A stretch of 64,000 nt of DNA from Campylobacter porcelli (GTDB taxonomy: Bacteria > Campylobacterota > Campylobacteria > Campylobacterales > Campylobacteraceae). Shown here in pieces: positions 27,394 to 39,447 of this stretch. Within the stretch, counting starts at the first letter, position 1, and each line of letters begins with the position of its first letter. Location: NCBI RefSeq assembly GCF_002139855.1, contig NZ_CP018789.1, forward strand, positions 372,001 through 436,000. The letters run 5' to 3'. The position numbers were made by a program, and so were the translations under genes. Below the pieces are notes generated by a model. It had not been told where the DNA came from. It made no database searches and saw nothing but the letters and a program-made list of their open reading frames with translations.

Positions 27394-28217
27394 ATAGTAA
27401 CCTTTAGATTTGATATTTGTGTGCTTAGAGTGATGGTATCGCCGATTTTTAGGCTATTTAGGCTATTTGGTAAGGTGATTTGGTAAATTTGATTTGCATA
27501 TTCGCAAGTGATTAAGTTTTGATTAATCTCTAAAATCGTGGCTAGAAAATCGATATTTTGGTGCGAATTTGAGTTTAAAAACAGCTCTTTTGGCGAGCCA
27601 CTTTGGATAATTTTGCCACTATCTACTATAAATACATGGCTTGCAAGTCTATAAATCTCATTTTTATCATGGCTAACTATGATTATACTCATACCATATT
27701 TTTTGTGAATTTGGCTTAGATACTCTTGGAGTTTAGTGCGTAAATTTGTATCCAAAGCAGATAACGGCTCATCTAAAAGCAGTAGTTTAGGGCGTCTCAT
27801 CAAAGCCCTTGCTAAGGCTGTGCGTTGCTTTTGACCGCCTGAGAGAGTATGGGGATAGACATTTTTAAGCTCTAAAAGCTGGGTTAATTCAAGCAATTCA
27901 GTGGCAAATTTAATATCATTTTTAGCAAATAGTAGATTTTGCATTACACTCATATTAGGAAATAGGGCATAATCTTGAAAAAGATAGCCTATATTTCGCT
28001 TTTGTGGTGGTAAGAATATATCTTTATTATAATAAATTTGCTCATTATTACTAATTACTCCGCTATTTGGCTTATCAAATCCAGCAAGTAGCCTTAATAT
28101 CGTGCTTTTACCACTACCACTCTTGCCATATAGTGCGACAAATTCACCATTTTCTACACTAAATTTCGCATCAAGCTCAAATCCATTAAATGATTTTTGG
28201 CAGTGGAAATTAATCAT
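27390..28217 (-). CDS. modC: Molybdate ABC transporter ATPase
   Basis: 275 aa. Walker A GKSGSGKST, signature LSGGQKQR, Walker B LLLDEPLSALD, switch His in IIVSHDK. The C-terminal extension past residue 215 is short compared with E. coli ModC (about 350), but is TOBE-like. It starts 8 nt after modA ends. Confidence 0.93.
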   Translation of the reverse strand: MINFHCQKSFNGFELDAKFSVENGEFVALYGKSGSGKSTILRLLAGFDKPNSGVISNNEQIYYNKDIFLPPQKRNIGYLFQDYALFPNMSVMQNLLFAKNDIKFATELLELTQLLELKNVYPHTLSGGQKQRTALARALMRRPKLLLLDEPLSALDTNLRTKLQEYLSQIHKKYGMSIIIVSHDKNEIYRLASHVFIVDSGKIIQSGSPKELFLNSNSHQNIDFLATILEINQNLITCEYANQIYQITLPNSLNSLKIGDTITLSTQISNLKVTI

Positions 28218-28225
28218 AATTTAGC

Positions 28226-28957
28226 CTAGTCGATTGATTTATACCCAAATTTAGCAAATATATCTTGAGCGGTTTTGCTTAGAATAAAGTCATAAAACGC
28301 CTTAGCTAGTTTATTATCTTTGCCGTTATTTAAAATTACCATCGCTTGGTCTATGCTAGTATGAAGTGAGCTATCAAGGATAGAGTAGTTGGTATATTGT
28401 AGCATTTGCTTAGCCTTTAGAGCGCTAGCTGCTACAAATCCTATATCTCCAGCTTTTATAGTTTGATTTAGAGCATCTCCTATGCTATTTGATTCTATGA
28501 TTTTATGCTTTATTTCATCATAAATTCCAGCATTTTTTAAAGCCTCGATTGTGGCGGCTCCATATGGTGCGGTTTTAGGATTTGCGATTATTATTGTTTT
28601 TATATCTTTGTTTTGTAGTGAGTTTAGACTTGGCTCATAGCCTCTTACGCTTAGTATTGCTACGCTTCCGCTAGTGTATATTTGTGGTTTATCTACTGCG
28701 AAGCCATCTTTGTATAAGGTATCAGCAAAGCTGGTATTAGCACTTAAAAATAGATCAAATGGGGCTCCATTTTTTATTTGAGCTACTAATTTGCCGCTTG
28801 AGCCTAGTGTGATGTTGATCTTAGCGTCTGGGTGAATCTTGATAAATTCACGCTTTGTCTCTTCAAGGACATAAGCAGTATTTGCCGCAGCGGCGACATT
28901 AAGGTTTGAAGCAAAAGAGCAAATCACAAAGGCTAGAATAAGTAGAAGTGTTCTCAC
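28226..28957 (-). CDS. modA: Molybdate-binding periplasmic protein
   Basis: 243 aa with a signal peptide (MRTLLLILAFVICSFAS). The ligand-binding landmarks GSSGKLVAQIKNGAPFDLFLSAN and the PKTAPYGAATIEAL segment are those of ModA. First gene of modABC, 155 bp downstream of modE. Confidence 0.94.
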   Translation of the reverse strand: MRTLLLILAFVICSFASNLNVAAAANTAYVLEETKREFIKIHPDAKINITLGSSGKLVAQIKNGAPFDLFLSANTSFADTLYKDGFAVDKPQIYTSGSVAILSVRGYEPSLNSLQNKDIKTIIIANPKTAPYGAATIEALKNAGIYDEIKHKIIESNSIGDALNQTIKAGDIGFVAASALKAKQMLQYTNYSILDSSLHTSIDQAMVILNNGKDNKLAKAFYDFILSKTAQDIFAKFGYKSID

Positions 28958-29033
28958 TATTTATCCTTTATATTTTAAATTTATACTTCAAAATTATATG
29001 ATTAAATAGTAAATATGCGATAAATAAAATGAT

Positions 29034-29049
29034 ATTTATACATATAAAT
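29034..29049. promoter_or_regulatory. Palindrome in modE-modA gap, candidate ModE operator
   Basis: ATTTATA-CA-TATAAAT is a perfect 7-bp inverted repeat upstream of modA and within the modE-modABC gap. ModE represses modABC when molybdate is bound, and its sites are AT-rich dyads of this general size. Only position and symmetry support the call. Confidence 0.3.
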
Positions 29050-29112
29050 TATATATTTATATTTTAAAGATAGCTAACCTAGCCAAAATTTAGCTAGATT
29101 AAATTGTGTAAA

Positions 29113-29901
29113 TTAGGCTTGTGTAGCGATAATTATATGGCTAGCTTTTATAAATAGCTCAACTTCATCGCCTACATTAATTCTCATATCTTGAGCTGAT
29201 TCATTTGTGATTATTGCGTGGATTATTTGGTTATGACCTATATTTACAGAAATTTTCGCATTTACCGCACCTAAGGTTGCTTGAGTAACCTTGCCTTTTA
29301 GTTTATTTGCTGCTGAAATTTTTAACTCTTTATCATCAGTTTTAGCTAAAATCACGCTTGAGGCTTTAAAAACAAAGATAATCTCCTTGCCAACTTCTAA
29401 ATTTAACTCTTTTTGGCTATCTATTGTGATTATGGATTTTAGTAACACTCCATCGCTTAATTTAGCGGTGATTTGGGCATTTACCGCACCAATTTCAATA
29501 TCTGTGATTGTAGCTTGGAGCTGATTTCTAGCGCTTAGTTTCATATTTATCCCCTTTAAGTTACTTATAATATCGCCATCTAAATCATTACAAATTTCAT
29601 TTAGAAAGTGGTTTTGAGCCTTTAAGATTGCATCATATTTATCTATTATATCTTTTGCGTATTGGCTTAGCTCACTACCGCTATTTTTTCTCTTGCCATC
29701 AACCCTTAGAATGAGTGGCTCATCGGCTTTGGAATTGATTAAATCTAGGCAATCCCAAGCGTTTTTGTATGATATATCCACTACAGTTGCAGCTTTGGTA
29801 ATACTTCTAGTCTCATCTAGAGCTTTTAGAAGCTTAATATGTTTTGGCAAAAGCACCACTTCATCGTTTAAAATTAGCTCAAGATTTATTCGTGCTTTCA
29901 T
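29113..29901 (-). CDS. modE: Molybdate-responsive transcriptional regulator ModE
   Basis: 262 aa. N-terminal winged helix (HIKLLKALDETRSITKAATVVDISYKNAWDCLDLIN, residues about 20-58), then two Mop/TOBE molybdate-binding domains, one around 123-190 (KLSARNQLQATITDIEIGAVNAQITAKL) and one around 195-260. Bound molybdate converts it to a repressor of modABC. A -10 TATAAT (29935-29940, minus strand) and AGAGG ribosome binding site precede it. Confidence 0.93.
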   Translation of the reverse strand: MKARINLELILNDEVVLLPKHIKLLKALDETRSITKAATVVDISYKNAWDCLDLINSKADEPLILRVDGKRKNSGSELSQYAKDIIDKYDAILKAQNHFLNEICNDLDGDIISNLKGINMKLSARNQLQATITDIEIGAVNAQITAKLSDGVLLKSIITIDSQKELNLEVGKEIIFVFKASSVILAKTDDKELKISAANKLKGKVTQATLGAVNAKISVNIGHNQIIHAIITNESAQDMRINVGDEVELFIKASHIIIATQA

Positions 29902-29934
29902 AAAAACCTCTTTATAAATTTATTTTTTAAGTGT

Positions 29935-29940
29935 ATTATA
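29935..29940 (-). promoter_or_regulatory. Probable -10 box of modE
   Basis: TATAAT on the minus strand, 34 nt before the modE ATG, in the divergent region shared with mlaA. Confidence 0.45.
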
Positions 29941-30043
29941 ATATTTTTTTATTAAAAATTGGCATATATTTTACTAAATTTAAAAATAAATAGATTAAAT
30001 ATAGTAAATTTATTGTTTATACTAAACTTAAGGTTGAGTTTAA

Positions 30044-30049
30044 TATAAT
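30044..30049 (+). promoter_or_regulatory. Probable -10 box of the mlaA operon
   Basis: TATAAT 28 nt before the mlaA ATG, followed by TTTGGAG as ribosome binding site. Confidence 0.45.
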
Positions 30050-30077
30050 ACTAACTTTTTATTTTTGGAGCTTATTT

Positions 30078-30797
30078 ATGCTTAGGATCTTTTTTGTTAA
30101 TTTTATCTTTATCATTAGCTGTTTTGCTACTGATATTGATTCATTTGAAGATGAGTATATCGCTCAAGATAGCTTTGATCCGCTAAGTGGGTATAATAGA
30201 GTTATGACAGAATTTAACCATATATTTTATCAAAATGTGTTGATACCGACATTTAAAGGCTATGACTATATGATGCCAAATCCAGCTCAAGATGCTATAA
30301 GCAATTTTTTTGATAATCTACTCTTTCCTATTAGATTAGTTAATAATGTATTACAACTTAAATTTGCAAATGCTAGTGAAGAGAGCTTAAGATTTATCGT
30401 TAATACTATAGTTGGTTTTGGCGGAATTAGCGATGTAGCTACTAATGTATATGGGCTTAAAAAGCATGATGAGGATCTAGGGCAAACTCTTGGCTATTGG
30501 GGTGTTGGCGGTGGATTTCCCATTGTGTTACCATTTTTAGGTCAGACAAATTTGCGGGATTTAATAGGTATGAGTGGCGACTTTTTTATCAATCCAATGA
30601 GCTATACAAATGAGATATTTACAGATAATGCAAATAGATATTTTCATCTAAATTTAATAGCAAAATCATGGCGGGTAATCAATGATGGTTCTAAAGATCC
30701 AGAGCTGTATAATAAACTAACTAACGGCACAATCGATCTATACGCATTCTTAAAAGATGGATATGAACAACGCAGAAACGCACAAATTCAGGAGTAG
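30078..30797 (+). CDS. mlaA: Phospholipid-transport lipoprotein MlaA (VacJ)
   Basis: 239 aa. Signal peptide with lipobox IISC (Cys15). The family core is evident: DPLSGYNRVMTEFNHIFYQNVLIP, NFFDNLLFPIRLVNNVLQLK, FIVNTIVGFGGISDVA and LGYWGVGGGFPIVLPFLGQTNLRD. MlaA removes phospholipids from the outer leaflet of the outer membrane. It is followed 3 nt later by an mlaC-like gene and an RND permease. Confidence 0.94.
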   Translation: MLRIFFVNFIFIISCFATDIDSFEDEYIAQDSFDPLSGYNRVMTEFNHIFYQNVLIPTFKGYDYMMPNPAQDAISNFFDNLLFPIRLVNNVLQLKFANASEESLRFIVNTIVGFGGISDVATNVYGLKKHDEDLGQTLGYWGVGGGFPIVLPFLGQTNLRDLIGMSGDFFINPMSYTNEIFTDNANRYFHLNLIAKSWRVINDGSKDPELYNKLTNGTIDLYAFLKDGYEQRRNAQIQE

Positions 30798-30800
30798 AAT

Positions 30801-31394
30801 ATGAAGAGAATTTTAATTTTACTATCTTTAATTTACACAATATCTTTTTCTATCGAGCTTAAAAGTATTGATGATACGCTTAGAGCGGATTTTCAAAAAG
30901 CTTTGAATATAATGAGCGATAATAAGATAAGCAAAGAGCAAAAACCGCTTAAGATTTTTGAGCTTTTTGATGGTTATTTTGATTACTCTTTGATGGCTAA
31001 ACTCTCACTTTCTAAGCAGTATAAAGCTCTAAATAGTAGCCAGCAAGATGAATTTCAAAGGCTTTTTGTATCAAATTTAAAGCTATCTTTTTCTCAAAAG
31101 CTTGGATATTATAGCGACCAAGAGATTGAGTTTGTAAAAGGTGAGCTGACAAATAAAAATCGATATAATGCTCATGCGATTATAAAAAATAAGAGTGAAA
31201 ACTACCCGTTGATACTTAAATTCCACCCTGCTAATGGGAGTGATTATCTAATTTATGATATAGATATTATGGGAGTTAGCATAATTCAAAGCTATAGAAG
31301 TCAATTTAGTGATTTATCGCAAAATACTGATTTTAACGAGATTATAAAGAGATTGCAAAGTGTAAATTTAGATAACAATACAACCATTAAATGA
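30801..31394 (+). CDS. mlaC: MlaC-like periplasmic phospholipid-binding protein
   Basis: 197 aa. N-terminal signal (MKRILILLSLIYTISFS). FELFDGYFDYSLMAKLSLSKQYKALNSSQQDEFQRLFVSNL is the MlaC/Ttg2D helical signature, followed by beta strands that form the lipid pocket. It ferries phospholipid between membranes. Its stop overlaps the start of the RND gene by 4 nt. Confidence 0.85.
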   Translation: MKRILILLSLIYTISFSIELKSIDDTLRADFQKALNIMSDNKISKEQKPLKIFELFDGYFDYSLMAKLSLSKQYKALNSSQQDEFQRLFVSNLKLSFSQKLGYYSDQEIEFVKGELTNKNRYNAHAIIKNKSENYPLILKFHPANGSDYLIYDIDIMGVSIIQSYRSQFSDLSQNTDFNEIIKRLQSVNLDNNTTIK

Positions 31395-33817
31395 AAAAGA
31401 TATTTAAATTTATAGTTTTATTTCCTAAATTAGTCTTGGCATTGAACCTAGCTATATCCATTGGGATTGGGGTGTTTTCATATAAATTAGAGATTGATGC
31501 TTCAACCCAAACTTTACTTTTAGAAAATGATAAAGACCTAGCTATTTATAGAGAGATTGTAAAACGCTATGAGAGTAAGAATTTTCTCATCATCGCCTAT
31601 AAGCCAAATTCTAATCTATTAAGCAAGGAGAGCTTAAGCAAGATTGAGGCTATATCAAACGATCTTGAGAAGTTACAAAGCGTGGATTCTGTATTTTCTA
31701 TATTAAAAGCGCCACTTCTAACAAATAATCCAAATTTAACTATGAGCGAACTTGTAGATAATGTGCCAAATCTAAGCAAAGCTGGCATTGATATGAATGC
31801 TGCTAAAATGGAGCTAACAAATAGCCCATTATACAAAAATTCGCTCGTAAGTAGTGATTTTAAGACCACTTCAATTGTGGTAAATTTAAAAGATGATGAG
31901 AAATATGCTAATTTTATAGAGCAAAGAGCTAGATTAAAAGAGCAGCCAAATCTAGATCAAAATATGGTTGAAAATTTGGAGAGTGAGTTTAAAAAATATA
32001 GGGATTCTCAGCGTATTTTAGAGCATCAAACCATTAGCCAAATAAGAGAGATTATCAAGCGTCATAGTGGCGATGAGAAGCTATTTTTAGGCGGAATTAG
32101 TATGATAGCCGATGATATGGTAAGCTTTGTTAAGAGTGATTTGCTAGTGTATGGAAGTGGCGTATTATTACTACTTGGATTTTGCTTGTGGCTATTTTTT
32201 AGGCAGATTAGATTTGTGATTGTGCCTATTATAGTTTGCTTTTTAAGCGTGGTTTTAGCTAGTGGTTTGTTTGGGCTTTTAGGGTATGAGATTACCGTGA
32301 TTAGCTCTAATTATATAGCACTTCAGCTTATTATTACTATATCAGTTGTTATACATTTGATTGTTGCTTATCGTGAGCTATATTTTAAGCATAGAGATTA
32401 TACGAATATTCAGCTAGTTTATCTCACTCTTAGATCAAAATTTAAGCCATGTTTTTTTGCGATTTTGACTACTGTGATTGGATTTTTATCACTTTGTTTA
32501 AGCGATATTAAGCCTATTATTATGCTTGGAATGATGATGAGCGTGAGTATCTCTATATCGCTTTTTGTGGCGTTTTTTGTCTTTGGTAGTTTGCTTACAC
32601 TGCTTAAGAAAATAGAGCCAAAAATGAGCTTTGAAAATAGCTTTAAATTCACACACTGGTGTGCGAAAATAGCCATTAAAAGGGCATATATTGTTTATAT
32701 TATTAGCTTTATTATTGTGATAATTGGGATTTATGGTGTTAGTAAATTAAGGGTTGAAAATAGCTTTATAGGTTATTTTAAGTCAAATACCGAAATTTAC
32801 CAAGGTATGAAGGTTATAGATACAGAGCTAGGTGGGACAATTCCACTTGATGTGATTATCAAATTTGCTTCTATCAAAGATGAGTATAGCAATGATGAGT
32901 TAGGGGATTTTGAAGATGAATTTGCTACTAACGAGCCTGAATATTGGTTTAATAGCTATAAGCTTGAGATTATCAAAAAAGTGGATAAATTTCTACAAGA
33001 GCGTGATTTTATCGGCAATGTCGGCTCACTAGCAACCCTATTAGAAGTAGGCAAGAGTGTAAATAACAATAAAGAGCTTGATCCGCTATCCCTTTCGCTA
33101 ATATATAAAAATTTGCCAAGTGAGTATAAGGAGCTGATTTTAACTCCATATATAAATATAGAAAATAATGAAGCTAGATTTAGCATTAGAACACTTGATA
33201 GTGATCCAAATTTAAAGCGAGATGAGTTTATAAAATCATTAAAAAAAGATCTACAATCTTTGCTTGAAAATGAGCCAGTAGAGATAGAAGTAGCTGGTAT
33301 AATGGTGCTTTATAATAATATGCTCCAAGCTCTATTTGCCTCTCAAGCTGATACGATTATCTTTGTTGTTTTGGCGCTATTTTTGGTTTTTATTTTGATA
33401 TTTAGGAGTATTAAGCTCTCAATTATTGGCATAATTGCTAATCTAGTCCCACTTTGTGTGGTATTTGGCGTGATGGGAATAGCTGGAATTGCCCTTGATA
33501 TTATGAGTATCACCATAGCAGCTATTAGCTTTGGGATTGGCGTTGATGATATTATCCACTATATTCATAGATTTAAGAGCGAAAGCCGTATTTATGGTAT
33601 TAAGCGTTCAATTTTAAATTCTCATTTAAGCATTGGCTATGCGATGTATTATACATCATTTGCGATATTTTTAGGCTTTAGTGTGATGAGTCTATCTAAT
33701 TTTTGGCCGACTATATATTTTGGCGTTTTGACTGATTTGGTTATGCTAATGATGCTTCTTGGGGCGTTAATCTTACTTCCTGCGTTGATCTTTTCATTTT
33801 ATAAAAAGTCAATTTAG
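31391..33817 (+). CDS. RND/MMPL-family permease, probable lipid exporter linked to MlaA/MlaC
   Basis: 808 aa. First membrane helix at about 10-29, a periplasmic domain of about 200 residues, then a bundle of five helices (about 255-410). The pattern repeats with a helix at about 430-450, a second periplasmic domain, and a C-terminal five-helix bundle (655-805). The conserved acidic region AISFGIGVDDIIHYIHRFKSE follows the family. No MlaFEDB ABC genes are present, so this permease may take their place. The arrangement matches a conserved Campylobacter trio. Confidence 0.85.
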   Translation: MKKIFKFIVLFPKLVLALNLAISIGIGVFSYKLEIDASTQTLLLENDKDLAIYREIVKRYESKNFLIIAYKPNSNLLSKESLSKIEAISNDLEKLQSVDSVFSILKAPLLTNNPNLTMSELVDNVPNLSKAGIDMNAAKMELTNSPLYKNSLVSSDFKTTSIVVNLKDDEKYANFIEQRARLKEQPNLDQNMVENLESEFKKYRDSQRILEHQTISQIREIIKRHSGDEKLFLGGISMIADDMVSFVKSDLLVYGSGVLLLLGFCLWLFFRQIRFVIVPIIVCFLSVVLASGLFGLLGYEITVISSNYIALQLIITISVVIHLIVAYRELYFKHRDYTNIQLVYLTLRSKFKPCFFAILTTVIGFLSLCLSDIKPIIMLGMMMSVSISISLFVAFFVFGSLLTLLKKIEPKMSFENSFKFTHWCAKIAIKRAYIVYIISFIIVIIGIYGVSKLRVENSFIGYFKSNTEIYQGMKVIDTELGGTIPLDVIIKFASIKDEYSNDELGDFEDEFATNEPEYWFNSYKLEIIKKVDKFLQERDFIGNVGSLATLLEVGKSVNNNKELDPLSLSLIYKNLPSEYKELILTPYINIENNEARFSIRTLDSDPNLKRDEFIKSLKKDLQSLLENEPVEIEVAGIMVLYNNMLQALFASQADTIIFVVLALFLVFILIFRSIKLSIIGIIANLVPLCVVFGVMGIAGIALDIMSITIAAISFGIGVDDIIHYIHRFKSESRIYGIKRSILNSHLSIGYAMYYTSFAIFLGFSVMSLSNFWPTIYFGVLTDLVMLMMLLGALILLPALIFSFYKKSI

Positions 33818-33836
33818 AGCCTAAGATGGCTCTAAA
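33813..33836. terminator. Bidirectional terminator after the RND gene
   Basis: TTTAGAGCC (33813-33821) and GGCTCTAAA (33828-33836) form a 9-bp stem with a 6-nt loop between the convergent RND and membrane-protein genes. Confidence 0.75.
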
Positions 33837-33838
33837 AT

Positions 33839-34321
33839 TTAGCGATTTAAAAGAGTATTTATAAATTCTACTTCATTTAAATTATTTTTAGAGATAAAAT
33901 CTTTAATGCTACTATCTTCAAATTTAATATTTTTGCTATTTAAGTATTTTTCAAATGCGGTTTTATCACTATTTAAAGCTGCCATTGCACTACTTAAATT
34001 CGCATTCATAAAGCTAGAGTATAGCTCTTTTTGCGGTAGTTTTGACTTGTTTGAATTTGGAGCAAAAATCATAAATACTATAGCAGCTATTATGGTAGCA
34101 CTGATAAAGCCAAGCTTTTTGCCAGTAAAATACTTCTTAAATGGGGCAAGATTAGCAAATATGTGAAGCACACAGGCAATCACCATTGCCATACCGATAT
34201 ATTCGTGGGCTATTTTGATGCCATAGCTTTTAAGATTAAAAAACATAAAAACACCAGTAACGCCGACAATGGCAAATGTAGCTATAGTGGCTGTGGTGGC
34301 TATTGGTTTAGAGACTTTCAT
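33839..34321 (-). CDS. DUF4405-like membrane protein
   Basis: 160 aa. Three hydrophobic segments (about 9-28, 40-57, 70-88). The second carries IAHEYIGMAMVIACVLHIFANL, with paired His residues spaced as in membrane haem b binders. The last 70 residues are soluble and unlike anything I recognise. It could be a small cytochrome-like subunit. Isolated gene between terminators. Confidence 0.6.
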   Translation of the reverse strand: MKVSKPIATTATIATFAIVGVTGVFMFFNLKSYGIKIAHEYIGMAMVIACVLHIFANLAPFKKYFTGKKLGFISATIIAAIVFMIFAPNSNKSKLPQKELYSSFMNANLSSAMAALNSDKTAFEKYLNSKNIKFEDSSIKDFISKNNLNEVEFINTLLNR

Positions 34322-34396
34322 TGCCTATCCTTTGAGTTAAATTTGGCAAAATTATTTCAAAAGTATGTTAAAAATATGTTAAATTAAATTTAATTA

Positions 34397-34972
34397 CTAT
34401 TTTAAAATATGTAAAAATGAATAAGCACTATTTACCCCATCAGTATGTAAAGCATACCAAAGGGCTCGTTTCTCTTGCTCTATCGTTGCGATCGCACCGC
34501 TAAATACAACATCACATTGGATAATATGGATATTTATATTTGTGCTATCTATAAGCGGATCGCTGATGAGATTGGTTTTGATTTTAGTTAGTATGGCTAG
34601 TTCATCTGTAAAGTGGCAAGAATTTTCTGTTTTTAAATTTATATATGTTTTGATATGATTTACCCCCATTGTATTTTTAGCTAGATTGATTAGCTCCATC
34701 TTATCACTCATACTAGCTACCTCGCCAATTAGCAATACTTCAGCCCATTGTGAGACTACATCTATGTGGAAGTTGCTTAAATTTGGTGTTGCTAGGATTT
34801 TGGCTTGGATCTTTTTTTGGATTATATTATCTTTTATTATGGTGTAAATACCTCGCTCGTCCTTGCTAATTGTATATGTATCATAGATGGAGTTTAGATT
34901 TAAAAGTGGGGATTTAAAGGTGCAGCCACTGATGATAATGCTAGTCAAAATTGCTAATATTATAAACTTCAT
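34397..34972 (-). CDS. BON-domain lipoprotein
   Basis: 191 aa with signal peptide and lipobox IISGC (Cys17). Two BON-type alpha/beta repeats: one about residues 50-112 (KIQAKILATPNLSNFHIDVVSQWAEVLLIGEV ... VNHIKTYI) and one about 125-190 (TKIKTNLISDPLIDSTNINIHIIQCDVVFSGAI). BON lipoproteins (DolP/OsmY relatives) bind anionic phospholipids and help outer-membrane integrity. Divergent from the PAS gene. Confidence 0.78.
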   Translation of the reverse strand: MKFIILAILTSIIISGCTFKSPLLNLNSIYDTYTISKDERGIYTIIKDNIIQKKIQAKILATPNLSNFHIDVVSQWAEVLLIGEVASMSDKMELINLAKNTMGVNHIKTYINLKTENSCHFTDELAILTKIKTNLISDPLIDSTNINIHIIQCDVVFSGAIATIEQEKRALWYALHTDGVNSAYSFLHILK

Positions 34973-35099
34973 TGTGCCATTTTAGCCAAATTTAAACCAA
35001 AGCTTTCTTAAAAATATATATTTAGCTTGAATTTATTAAAATTTAGGTAGAATTTAGGCTTACATTGCGTAAATTCACTTATGCCAAAGGTTTAGATAT

Positions 35100-36899
35100 A
35101 TGCAACAAGGCAAAGTTTTCCTTGCTTCTGGGCTACTTAAAAGAGCTATAATTATCATAGTAATGTTTGTTACTATGAGTGTTTTTGGTCTCTATTTTAT
35201 ATTTTCTGATAGTAGTGTAGATGGAGTTGCTTATCTTGGTTTTTCTACCTTTGTGATTATACTTTTGGCTCTATTTTTAGAGGTAATTTTATATATTAGA
35301 AATAATCTTATCTTACCAATTGCAAATACCAAAATATTCATTGAAAGACTTGTAGCCAAAGAGGTCATTGAGCCGATTTCAAATTTAGATTTTTACCATA
35401 TTAATAAGAATATTTATGAGTTTTTTACATCGTGGATCGGGGCTCAAAATAGCTTAAAATATTATATAGAGTATTATAGTTTGCTATTTGATAAGAGTGA
35501 TATAAAGATCTTATTTATTGATGCTAAAGATGGTAGCATAATGGACGCTAGTCGGTGTGCGGTGGATTTTTATGGATATTCTAAGGGTGAGCTTTTGACT
35601 ATGAGTATATTTGATATTCAGATAAATTATGATACCAAAGCATCATATCATAAGCATAGACTTTCAAATGGTGAGATTAAATTTGTTGAGGTTATTAGCA
35701 CGCCAGTAAGTTTATATTTTAATGATTCATATTTTATGATTATATTAGATGCTACAAAAGCACAAGAGAAGATTGAAAGCTTAAATAGCGAAATTGCTAT
35801 AATAGAGAATAATCCAGCGATTGTGGTTAAATTTACATATGCAGATCACTGGGTAGCTACTGAGCTAAGCTCAAATATAAATTTACTAATCCAAAGTGAT
35901 GAAAAAAATATAGATATTAAAGCTCTGTGTCATAGCGATGATATAGCCTCTTTAAGCCTAGAAATTGAGCGTAAAATCAAGCTAGAAAATAGCATATATG
36001 ATACAAAAAAAGAGCTTGATCGCTCATATAGATTTAAATTAGCAAGTGGAGAGTATGGGTGGTTTAGGGTATTTGTATCAAGCAGTAAGAATATAAATGG
36101 ACAAATAGAAGTTATAATGTTTTTATTAGATAATACAGATCAAGAGATATTAAAAGAGATTTTAACAAACAAATTAAAAAGATGCGAAAGTAGAATTTTA
36201 AGTAGTGATTTGCTGGGATTTGAGTATTTTGCTAAGAGTGGGGCTTTGAAATTTAGCGTTGATTTTGTGGAGTTTTTAGGCTATAAAAATAGCATTGATA
36301 TGGGTGTTAGCTCCATTGAAGATATTTATAAAATTATATATATAGATGATATTGATATATTAATAGATGAGTTAGATAGATATATAGAAGGCACTTCAAG
36401 GCTTGTTAAGTGCGATATAAGATTAATTAAAAAAGATGGTAAGCAAATTTATACTAAAATAAAAGCCAAAGCTCTAGATACGCTAAATGATTCTGATGAG
36501 ATTATCGGAACTGCTACTGATATTAGCGACCATCAAAACTATATAGTCCAAAGTGCATTAACAAATGCTATAATGTCAAGCTCTATTAATGGCATTATGA
36601 TATGCGATGTAAATGGGAATATCCTTGATATTAATGATAGTTTCTCTAAGATTACAGGATATAGCAAATATGAGATAATAGGCAAAACCCCACAAATATT
36701 ACGCTCAGATAGGCACGATAATGTATTTTATGCTAAAATGTGGTCTGATATAAAGCATTTTGGTAGTTGGAGTGGGAAAATTTATAACAAAAATCGCGCA
36801 GGTGAGGTCTATTTGGAGCATTTGGTTATAACAGCTATTAAAGATGAACACGGCATAATCCAACGCTATATAGCATCATTTTATAAAATTATGGAGTAA
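35100..36899 (+). CDS. Membrane-anchored multi-PAS sensor without an output domain
   Basis: 599 aa. Two N-terminal helices (about 14-33 and 44-66), a linker, then about four PAS units (about 128-220, 228-350, 353-476, 480-599). The last has the classic sequence NAIMSSSINGIMICDVNGNILDINDSFSKITGYSKYEIIGKTP. No histidine kinase, GGDEF, EAL, MCP or ATPase domain follows: the stop is 8 nt before the next gene. It may signal through a partner or be a truncated relic of a GGDEF or kinase protein. Confidence 0.75.
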   Translation: MQQGKVFLASGLLKRAIIIIVMFVTMSVFGLYFIFSDSSVDGVAYLGFSTFVIILLALFLEVILYIRNNLILPIANTKIFIERLVAKEVIEPISNLDFYHINKNIYEFFTSWIGAQNSLKYYIEYYSLLFDKSDIKILFIDAKDGSIMDASRCAVDFYGYSKGELLTMSIFDIQINYDTKASYHKHRLSNGEIKFVEVISTPVSLYFNDSYFMIILDATKAQEKIESLNSEIAIIENNPAIVVKFTYADHWVATELSSNINLLIQSDEKNIDIKALCHSDDIASLSLEIERKIKLENSIYDTKKELDRSYRFKLASGEYGWFRVFVSSSKNINGQIEVIMFLLDNTDQEILKEILTNKLKRCESRILSSDLLGFEYFAKSGALKFSVDFVEFLGYKNSIDMGVSSIEDIYKIIYIDDIDILIDELDRYIEGTSRLVKCDIRLIKKDGKQIYTKIKAKALDTLNDSDEIIGTATDISDHQNYIVQSALTNAIMSSSINGIMICDVNGNILDINDSFSKITGYSKYEIIGKTPQILRSDRHDNVFYAKMWSDIKHFGSWSGKIYNKNRAGEVYLEHLVITAIKDEHGIIQRYIASFYKIME

Positions 36900-36909
36900 G
36901 GAGAGAGAT

Positions 36910-39438
<2,529 letters not shown>

Positions 39439-39447
39439 GGATAGAAT

